Below the pieces are notes generated by a model that saw only the letters and a list, made by a program, of their open reading frames with translations, searched no databases and was not told where the DNA came from. This document shows, one piece after another, positions 21,501-33,500 of a DNA stretch of 64,000 nt (the stretch's first letter is position 1; every line of letters starts with the position of its first letter). A program made the position numbers and the translations under genes. The stretch comes from Phyto melanocephala. Its lineage: Eukaryota; Arthropoda; Insecta; Diptera; Rhinophoridae. The stretch is from assembly GCA_941918925.1 (NCBI GenBank), contig OW799234.1:110638128-110702127 (forward strand), written 5' to 3'.

Positions 21501-24500
21501 AAATGGTGGCTGTATATTCATTTTGTCATTCCGTCATCGAAATATAAATTTTAGACCCCATAGAGTGTATATACTTTGAATCTGTCCGTCTGTTTGGCAA
21601 GGGAGCCCAATTTTTGCCATATTGAAAATGGGCTGAATCGGAATATTAGCTGGTAATGCAAGAGTGGGTCAAAAAAACCATGTCCTTCCAACATCAAATA
21701 AAATGTAATTGTGTCCAAACGCATTAACGTAGAGCCATGAAACTTCGAATATATATTTCCTGAGTAAAAAAAATATTTTTCCTCGAAAATTACTAAAATC
21801 TATGAATTAGGAAAGGATTTATAGGTCAAATCGTACGAAAATTTTATACCACGCAGTGTATTTTTCAGTATATTCAAAATTTAAAACGTAATAAAACTGT
21901 CAAAATTAGATGTATGATTCTAAAAATTTTGCAACCATTGCTTTTTGGTCAAAGTCTATGTAATAACGGAAAATAAATGTATAAAAGATTCGGCACAGCC
22001 GATTGATATAACTTTAAAAAGCGGAGTTTTTTTCTCAAACATTTTTTTTTAACATTTGTACAATATAAAATTTATTTAATCTATTAGCCATTATCAGCAG
22101 TGAACATTTCCTATCTTTCTGGCAACACAACGAATTCCCAAAAGTAGTGCTCATCTTTTAAATCAAAATATGATGAATTCTACTGCTCACAAGCGTTTTA
22201 AAATGGCTGCTTGAGTAGTTCCCAGTAGTTTCAAACGAAAAAAGTAAACTAAACTTTCCGCATATGACCTTTGTTGGCACAAAATTCGACATTTTCTAAG
22301 CAAAAAAATCTGTTGTTTAAAATAAAGTGCTCAGTAACTAAATGACAGACGCTTTAAAATGACATATAAACCCGCGTTCAAAAATCTTGTTCACTAATTT
22401 GTCTCTGCTAGCTTTGTTATACACAATATTTCTTATAATATAATATGAAAATACTGAAAAAGAAAAAAAAATATTATTGATCACAAACAAAATAGGTTAT
22501 GTCGGAAATTATGGTTCACGTATATCGAAGTAAAACATTCAAATGCGAAATTGAAAATAAAAATGGCTTATATTTTTTTTGTTCACTATACACAATAAAC
22601 GCTTATCTCTTTTTTTTGGCAGTTGAATAAATCTAGTTAAAACAGTTTATATTGATAACAAAACAGTGTCAAATTGTAAAATGTCTTCATTTTTAAAAAT
22701 TTAAAAAACGTATAAGAGTTTTCTAGTAAACAATACAATACATTTTATTCATTTTAAAATTTTGGGTGAAATTTTGACCTTAGGGCAATACGACACTTAG
22801 GACTTCTTGTAATTACACTAATTACAAAAAAAAAAAATTTAATTTAATTGAAAAAAATTCTCCAGTGCAATTTCTGTTATAACAAAACAATGTCAAACTC
22901 AATAGACAAAAAAATTACACTGTTTTTATACTGATTTTTTATGTATAATTTTTGACGTTGTTTTGACAGAAATTCGTCATATGTAGGCGCAAGGTTAATG
23001 TAAATGTAATGAAATCTTATTACATTACATTACGACCTAAGTCAATATACATAAAAATATTTCTGTAAAATTAAAAAAAAAATTCTTTGCAAGAAAAACT
23101 GGTTAATATTTTACGTTAATGAAAATTGTTGTTGTTGTAAACAAGTTTGTTCTTAAGTCTACTTAGGCAGTTATCGATTATTACGACATATTTGTAGCTA
23201 GTACACACAACAAGTACATAATGCGAAGTTATATTAAAAGCTTAATTAAAGTCAATTGAAGAAGTAAAATTAAAAAACAATGCATATATCAACATACACA
23301 GCTGCGGTCAAAATAATAGCACCAGTTTAAAAGTTTTAGTAAATTTATTTACATCTTAAAAAAAATTTAATTTGATTTGATTTCACCAAATTTGTTCTTA
23401 GGAGGTCTTCGGACAAGACTTATGAGACCTCTTCCATTAAATAAGAAGATTTTCGATTCACATATCCATAGAACGTTTCTTAAATTTTAAGTGGTCAAAT
23501 TACCTATCGATGGTCACAAGTAGAAAGACGCTAACTCGTATTTTTTACGAAATGAAGTTTTTCAGTGATTTTAATACATATCACACAAACACACCTTCAG
23601 TAACAGTTCTACAAGCAATTATACAAAATTACATTATGATAATACAGTTTCTATTACGTTTTTACCTTCTCCTCTTAAGTTACAATTATGTGAGTTAGGG
23701 CCTTTCTACTTGTGACCAACAATATGATTTTTCACATGCTAAGATGAAAGTTTGCTTTTTTGCAGTATACGACAAGAAATTTCCACACTTGCCGGTATAT
23801 CTAATGCTTTTTTGAGTATCGATAAAGGGATCATTTTGCATGTTCGAATTAAACGTTGAAACGTTGTAGTAGTAGCAACATAATTCGTTTTGGGCACGTA
23901 ATTCCACTCTAGTATTATATCTCGATGTACAATCATTTACTTGGAACAGTTAAATACTTTTCTCATTTTGGAATACGACTTACATATATTGAAATAATAT
24001 TTCTTATCGTATCTTATAAATTGAAAACTTAGCACTTTTATATTTAAATAATTTAATTTTGTATCATCTTATCTTTTTGCAAAATTTTAGGAAATAATTC
24101 TAAAAAAGCTTACTGGGGCTATTATTTAAGTGAATCCTTATTTCGAAATACGACTTACCTAGACACTTATTTAAAAAAATATTTTTTTCAATTTAAATTT
24201 ATTATTCTGATAAGAATAAAATTGTAACTGGTTCTAATATTTTGACCGTCACTATATACGTACTTTAGTTTTATATACACATACGTACATATATCTATCT
24301 ACATATGTAGTAAATATAAAACAACTAAGTACACGCAAAGAAAAAATATGGTTGTGGTAAACATAATCGAAGAGCAACATACTGTGATTTAATTGTATGA
24401 TTATCGTTACAACATATAATAGTTACCATTTATCATTATTAGTTTAATTAAAGTATCATTCAATAATCATGTACCTATATATGTCTACAATTGAAATCGA

Positions 24501-27500
24501 CAATCTTTGCTTTATTACGGCAAATTATTGTATTTTGCTGTAACATACACACACATATTAATTGTACTTATCAATTTAATTGCAATTTTTTACATTTTCT
24601 CGTTTATTTTTAAATTTTCATTAATTTTTAAAAAATTTTGTTATTTTTTTTAACATCTCAAACTTTTAAAACAATAAAAATTTATTCAGCAAGAAGAAGA
24701 ACAGTTGAAATCAAATTATTATTAAAAAATCATAGCTTGATTAATTTGTAATCATACTGTTGTCTCACCTATTATTTAATGATTATTTGTAATTTTAATG
24801 CTTTTGAATATAATGTTATTTTTGTCAAATTAATATTTTTAAATCATACTATTTTTAAATGACAACCATTTTGAAATTTTTACGAAAAATAAACATTAAA
24901 TGATACAATTCAAACAAATGGTTGATTATCGTGACAAAATATATGAAGAAATGAAGCAAAAATAACTATTACTTGTTTTCGACAACCAAATATTGTTTTA
25001 GAAAAAATAATATGACCGTCTTGATCATGTCGTAATCATGTTTTTTTTTTGCGTGTATGTAAATATGCATATTATTACAAATATAACAACATATACTATC
25101 AAATACAATATAATTTATGGAGTTTTATTAGAGTTTTCCTTTCCCCAAAATATTTTGTTTTCCGGTATAAGAATAATTTTTTAAATATCCCGGAATTTCA
25201 AGAACTTTTGTTTATTATAGATCTATATATATAGATGTATTGCATTGAAACATTTTTTTAAAATTCGATACATTTCTCTTTATTATTACTTATTATATCT
25301 ATTTATAGTAAATTTTTATACCCTTCACCTGTGGTAAACCCTTGGATATATAGTGTTGTCATTGCGTTTGTAATTTCTAAAATATTCATTTTTGAACCCA
25401 TTATGTATGTGTATTTATTCTAAAAACTTATGTCTAGAGAAGTCGAATAAGAAATGTTCATCTGACAATTTATTTATTATTTTGCTCTGCATAGTTTTCA
25501 GTCTAAAATATACATACATATGTTAAATGTAAAAGAAAACGAAAAATATTGAATCCGAATTTTTGTCTGTGCTCAAAAAATATTTATCGAAATAAAAAGC
25601 AAAATACATTAATATATGTATGTATATTTAAAAAATATATATTTAAAGAAATATATATTTAAAAAATTTGTTCCTATTACTTTGCCGATTAGTGACATAT
25701 ATTTTCACGAATTCCTCTTGAGACATACAAAATCTATAAATAGCTACAACTACATCTATAAGTCATCCTAGGGCTTGAAAATTTATTTTTTGTGGTAAAA
25801 ATAACAGAGACAGTCGTGTTTATTTGTGCTGATATTCAATACCAATCAGATATTTTTGATACCATACACGGATGTGGACGATGTCGGAGGGCTTTTAAAA
25901 TTGATTTCAACAAACACATGGACAATGCAATAAGCTTTTTGGAAATACATACTTTATAGGGTCGAAAATTTATATTGTAGAAATTTCACACAGAATGATA
26001 AACCTATATATACCCTAACACTCATTATGAAGGGTATAATAACTTAAATACATTTAGCTATTGAACACTATGTATGCTGTAATTTAAAATATTTTATTTA
26101 AACAATTGCAATATTCTTTAAACAAAATTTAAAAAAAAAAAAATTTATTTACCATAAAAAACTAGTCACATATTTTTTTAATACAAATACATGATTGGTA
26201 TGACATTTGAAATAGCGTTTTGTGTATAATATCTCAGCAAAAAGATTTGGAAGTAGTGCAAAGTGAATAACATTCTCACGTCTTATAAATCAATAGTACA
26301 ATACAATACATGCTAAATGCCTTCCTAAGTTCGACACAATTTTTTATAATATATGAGTTTTAAAAAAGTCAAGCAAAATACCTTTGCCAATCTATGAAAA
26401 CAAACATCGTATTCTTTTCATCTTTTAGACACTTTTAAGCGCCCAACATGGCAATTGGATATACGGGAATACCTGTAAAGTGTTTGGCTTTTAGTGCCCA
26501 TTTTCCAAACTAACCTAACCAATATCCATTTTTAAGAATGTTTTAATTTACACCAGCAAAAACTAGCTAATGACTTGCCCTTACTGAACAACATAATATT
26601 CAATGACTACCATATATTGCCTGTCTTAGTAAGAAGTGTTTTAGTAATCACTTGATTTATAATGTGATGGATAAGTATTTATTTTTTATGCATTTGCTGA
26701 AATATACAAATACAATTTCATATTGCGAAATTTGTTAGAAGCATTTAGATAACTTTTTATAAGTTTCATATCGTTTATTGCACTTAAAGTACAGGGTGTC
26801 GAACGTTAAAGTATCAATAATCAATGGAAATCGCTACAGGGAGATGTTGCGAAGCATTTAGTTGCGGAAAATAGTTAATTTAGACATAGAGAATATGTGA
26901 TTTCAACAGAATGGTGCCACTTGCCACATATCAAGAGAAACAATGGGTGTTTGGAAAGAAAAGTCTGAAAATCGCATTATATCCCATAGAGGCCACCAAG
27001 ATCGTGCGATTTTCGTGGGATTTTTTTAAATCGAAAATGTGCAGCTGTAATCCCACAACAGTTCATGAGCATTAAAGAAAAATTACTGAGCAGATATCAT
27101 CCATTGGCAACACGTGATTGAGAATTTTGGTAAAAGATTGGGAGTCTACCGAGCTAGTCTACAGACATATTTTTTATTTTTAATGGAACATATTTGTAAA
27201 AACTTAAAATAAAAATATTTTGAATTTCTCAAAAAAGTCCTTTTTATATTAAAATTAAAATAATACCCCAAGTTTGAATACCTTTTGTAAGTTTTTGTAC
27301 AGTTTTTGAAAAATGCGGCAAAGCAATTCATTAGATTATCACTGACCTTTTCAAATTCAAATTCAAATTAACGTATCGCAGAATAAACCAACCGAGTTTT
27401 TGCCCTAAAAGTTCTGAACGACTTCTGTGAATTCATAATATAAATGGATGTTTTAGGTTAATAAAATCAAGTACCCGTATTTATCATAATAAGTACTTAT

Positions 27501-30500
27501 TTGAGTCTCTTTTTGTAAGCTAGTGCGATAAGTACTTATTTGAGTTACTTTTTGTAAGCGAGCGTGGTAAGTACTTGCCTCCACTGACATCACTGTGTTA
27601 AAATGATAATGGGTTAAGATGCTAAATTGAAATTTGTAAAGAACAGTTTTATTTTGTAATGATAGATTTTGTAATGATGATGTTTTTACTAGTAAAAAAA
27701 TGAATGTATGTACGTATGTACATCTATCGGTCCATTTTGACAAATTGTTTATTTTGGAAACTTTCAAGCGATGTCACTCTAACGTAAATTAAGAAGTTAA
27801 AACCAATTAAGGAAATTTTTTAAAATTCGGAACAATCAAATATAACATTTCTGATTTAATAATATTTTTGATTGTTTAATTATTATGTATGTTTTTAATT
27901 TTGTTTTTGACCACAGTCGTTTTGTTTATAGTCCGTCTGTCACCTAACTGTAATAATAGTGTTTCTCTATTATTTTTCTTTGTTATTTTTTTAACTCACC
28001 TGAAAGAACAGCACAAAACAAACCCACTGATAGTAGGTGTAGTATTTTTTAGCATCTTCCTCATCAAAATCATTTGCAACACCAGGATGTGCTACTTCAC
28101 GACCGACCTGAAAATAAAAGATATTGAGATTGACTAAATAAAATCTTTGACATGAAAAAATTATAAATCTTTGACCATAATGAAATCAAGAACTTTAATT
28201 TTATTGATTTGATTTTTTGTTATGGTAAAAGTCCCGAAAACATATTAGCCCAATTTGCAATCTTGTATAAAGGGTTTGCATCAGTGCATTTGCAAAATAG
28301 TAGAATATATTATAACTTTTCTAACTAATAAAGTATACGCAAATAAAACATATGTATTTACAATTGTGTAAATTTGCGATAACAACTGCGCAATATTGTG
28401 AACTGGGCTATTGTTAAAAATAATAATGAAATTTTCTGAAAATATATGTATGTGGTCCAAATGTAGTATATAAACTATGTTCCTTTGTAACTTACATATA
28501 AGTCTGTCAGGGGTAAAAAATTGTTAAAGAACTGACATGGGATAACCTGGCTTTGTGATTTCGTAACTTTGACATTACGCATTGACGTAGAGCCATGAAA
28601 TTTCGAATCTATATTTTCTGAGTAAGAAACATATTTTTTCCTAAAAATTTTTAAAATCTATGCATTAGGAAAGGAGTTATAGAACAAAATCTGAGAAAAT
28701 TTATACCGCACAGTAATAACGTAACGTAATAAAACTGACAAAATTAGATGTCTGATTTTAAAATTTTGCAAACATTGCTTTTTGGTCAAAGGCTTTGTAC
28801 TAACGGAAAACAAATGTGACACGCTCACTTTTACGCCCATCTCCCATATAACGCTTTATCTCGAATTCATATAATTTCTCTATAAATAAAGGTTTTGGAA
28901 GAATAAATAACTCTATATTGAAACATCTGAGTTGTATTTCATGTATTGTAATCATGTGTGTATGGCCCACTAAATACAAAAGTGGGAAAATACTTTTTTT
29001 TCTAAATTGTCGATTTTTAAAGATTGTATCGTAACACAAAATAATTTGTCCGATTATATAAGTTGTTATAAGAGATTATTAAAAATCAAATTACCAATTT
29101 TAGAGAAAATATAAAAAATATTTATTCATAGAGAAAAGACCTTCGCCATTGTTTTATTTAAAAAATGTTTAAAAAATGTTTAAAATACAATACGGTTAGC
29201 TCAAAAATTATGAATTTGAATATAGTGTAGACATAATTTAAAGGTAATTTGATTCGCAACAATTTGTTATCTCTACTCATTCAATCGGATACATTTTTGT
29301 CGATTTATGATAAAATTCTTGGAAAAGCCTTCATAAAAATCGATAATTAAAAAAATACCATAGTACTAGTTTACCAAAATATTGTAGTGGTCATTTCTCC
29401 TGTTTTTAACTGTTGCACAGTGTTATAATGATTATAAAAACAATCAAAACAAGTAACAGTGGTATATTCGGCCGTGCCGAATCTTATATACCCTTCACAA
29501 CGTGTAGTCATGCAATAACAATTGTTTGTATCACCATTCATCCCATATAAAATACGTGCATACGTACACGTTAGAATAAATGTGGCATCGAATCCCAGCT
29601 GAGCCAAAAAAATTTTATTTTATTTTATTTAATATATTATTTATATTTTATTATTTTTTTTTTTAATTTTTTTTAAATTTTTTAAAAAAATTTTTTAGAA
29701 AAATTTTTAAAAAATTTTTTAAAATTTTTTTTTAAATTTTTTTAAAATTTTTTTTTGTAGTTTTTTTTCTTATTTTTAATATTTTTTTTTTTTGTAATTT
29801 TTTTTGTTTGGTATGTTTTTTACATGTATCTATGTATGTATGTTGTTGTTGTAATTGTGAAAAAAACGAGGTGGTCGTGGTTTTTTGCTCATATCTCAGA
29901 AAGTTATGGGGCGATTGTGCTGAATTTCAATAGCGATTCATTCCTGGATATTTCCAAGAGATTGATACCATATACAGATCTGAGGAACATATAGTTGCTT
30001 CTAAAAGTTGATTTCAACCAACACACGGACAGACGGGCAGACGGACAGACGGACAGACGGACAGACGGATAGACGGACAGACGGACAGACGGTCAGGGCT
30101 TAATCGACTCCTCTATTCATAAGCTTTCAGAAAATATATACTTTATGCGGTCGGAAATGAAAATTGTAGAAATTACAAACGGAATGACAAAGCTATATAT
30201 ACCCTTGTGCACCACAGGTGAAGGGTATAAAAATAACAGTCAGTAACGAATAACGAGTTACTCCTGCATTAAAAGTAAAAAACAACAACTTTAATTTATG
30301 TCTATACAACTTAATGACGCCCCCTAGCTTTTCTTAGGTTAAATATAAATTTTTAATTTGTACACTATCCATATGTATGTGAGTTTGAGTGATGAAATGT
30401 AGGCATTATCTGATTTTAGTTATACATTAAACAATAAATGAGTACCCATAAAGAACCAAAGATTGGATAACACTCTTTAACGCTATTATGAGGATACGAA

Positions 30501-33500
30501 ATATATTGTCTTTCTTTTGAAAAACCCTTTGTAGTTTTATTTCTTTAAAAATAAAACCACTTCCTTGAACTGCAAAACAGTTAAACCATTCAGTCTTATT
30601 ATGGCATCATTAAGAAATTAAACAAACTTTCAAGGAATTGGTAATTGGATATGTTACGAATAAGTTATTCTTATAGACATCAGTAAATTCTTTTCATTAA
30701 CATTTATTGAAACGACCTTGTTATCTAAATAGGAAATCATTATTTTTGATGAATTGTGTTGGCAAAAACAAAAAATCTTCTTACGTATGATTCTATCAGG
30801 ATACTACAATTTTAAACGTTCTAACCATCATTAGCTTTGCTTAAGAATATTTTAGTTGCTGCAGATTTATTTAAAATTATTAAAAGAAAATTATTTACTA
30901 TCCAAAATCTATAGCTCGTGTCATTATCACTATTTATTACAAAATCATCAATATTATTTTCCTTAAAAATGTTATGCTCTTTATTAAGTTCGTAGCTCCA
31001 AAATTAAAGAAGGAGTTGGAGGCAATATCTACTTTGATAAAATTTATTATGTTTAGACTTCAATAGAATGCAACATTCTTGGAGCCTAAATAGATTAGCA
31101 TTTTTCATTATTTTTTTTTAGTGTAAAAGGTATTAAAAAGAACATAGACACTGAGCAAAATCTAACGATCTTCTTAATAGTGTCAACATTGCTTAAGATA
31201 TAAAACAGCATTGATCACTTTGATCACGCTGAAACAGACTCAGAGACTAGCGCTAAAAAACTTTGTTATCAGAGTATAGGAAGACTGACGCACATAGTTG
31301 ACAATTTGCCGTCCACATACTGAAATTTAATGGACGCAATCAAATTTGACAATTGCGGCAAGAAAATATTGTATGTTATGGTATGTCTTGCCTTAATATT
31401 TTTTTTAAATCAGCCTTAGATCGGGCTTAATATGTGTATTTGATCTTCCGATTAAAAGCATACTTCAGAAGAGAACATTTCTTTCTTTCTTTGTGACAGA
31501 AATACAAATATATTAAAAACCTTTAATAGTTGCTGCTATTCTTAAAACCGAAGTAAAATCTAGCTGAATGTCGATTATGTGCTGAATTTTTTATTTTGTT
31601 TTTTGTCTACATATAGAATGGTTTGTTAATAAGACTAATATAGATTTTTTAGATGAGATGAAATAAACATTACCACTAGAACATCGTTTACCTATTAGGA
31701 GGGAGAAATTTCCAACTTTTAAGAAACAGGATTTTTTTTATACAGACATTATAAGATAAAAAAGAATAGGAAATATAACAAAACTTACGACAGTTATTGC
31801 TAATCATTTTGTTAAATTGAGTGTGACGAATAGGGATTACTTAGTTAATATTGAAAAAAAAAACTAAAAGGTTTTTAAAGGGTAACACTACTGTAGCTTT
31901 AAAAGACAATATAATGAGTAGATGATAAAAAATATTAATTGATCCTAAGAATAGTTTGCAAAAGATTAATAATGTTTTAATTAAAGACCTCTTTAGACTT
32001 GGTATTATTACAAGTAATAAACGGAATAATCTTATGACAAGTGTTGCCGATGCACCTAAAATATATTGACTTTCAAATATTCACAAATATTTCTCATTAA
32101 GACCAATATGTTGTTTTGTAGATTCTCCAAGTTATGGAGTGTATAAAGACGTAAAATACAAAAGTTAAATTATTTAGTAGAAGAAAAGACAAAATATAGA
32201 AATGGAATATATCTAATTTAGTTTGTAATACACCTTGTGGTGAAAATTATAGTGAGGCATGTAATAAAGTGTAGATGACTACAACTAATGGTGTTTTCCT
32301 TTCTGACAAAAATGTTACAATAATGCTATCATTCGATCGGGTTTACGTTCTATTCTAAAAATACATAAAAAAATACCATAAAAATACACTTAGAACAAAA
32401 ATTGCTGGGCATAAGTCAGACGAAAGACATAGGGATAATAAAAATTCCCAAGGGCCGGCATTATTATCTCATTGTTCTACATTAGATCACTTTTTAAGTT
32501 TTGAAAATGTTTTAGTTTTGAACACAGGAATTAATTATAAAGCACCTAATACACGGCATGTTTTTTACATCTGACTTTAAAATTTGGGAGACATATGTAA
32601 ATCTACATGTCTGTCAAAATTGTACTTTTACAGGCAATTGTCGCTGACTGCTTTGCAGCAGCAGAGATTTCTGCCAACGACTGATGTCACATGTTTTGAC
32701 AGAAGAAAATAGTGCGCGCTCTAGTTAAAATTTTTTCAGATGTTTCAACACATTTTTTTTACAGAAGTTATGTTTTAAAGGTAACATACGAAATGTTCGT
32801 ATTTAGCAGTGTAGAATTTGACAAGTCAGATGTAAAAAAAATGCCGTGTATTAGCTGCTTAAGCGTTAATTTATGTTAGAAATGTTACAAATTATTATTG
32901 TACTATCAACACGCATAATTAACTATAAGGCAGACATGGATAATACTGCTGAGAGTTACAGACATTTAATACATAACAAGTAACAGTGCTATATTCGGCC
33001 ATACCGAATCTTATATACCCTTCACAACGTGTAGTCATGCAATAACAATTGTTTGTATCACCACAAAACATACCATTGTAAAATTATAATTGAGTTTACG
33101 TATGTAAATTCAAAATAAATATATATAAAAAAAATATAAATTATTCGTGTGATTCGATGCCACGTTTACTCTAACCAGTATATATGCATGTTGTTATTGT
33201 AATCGTGAAAAAAACGAGGTGGTCGTGGTTTTTTGCTAATATTTCAGAAATTTATCTGGCAATTGTGCTGAATTTTAATAGCGATTCATTCCCGGATATT
33301 TCCAAGAGATTGATACCATATACAGATCTGAGAAACATATAATTGCTTCTAAAAGTTGATTTCAACCAACACACGGACAGACGGTCAGGGCTTAATCGAC
33401 TCCGCTATTTATAAGCTTTCAGAAAATATATACTTTATGGGGTCGGAAATGAAAAATGTAGAAATTACAAACGGAATGACAATGCTATATATACCCTTGC

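Noticed and set aside
29371..29607. - strand ORF beginning MAQLGFDAT
   Set aside because: Lies within an F1 repeat; similar frames occur at 37053 and 59805 in other F1 copies, so it is repeat sequence.
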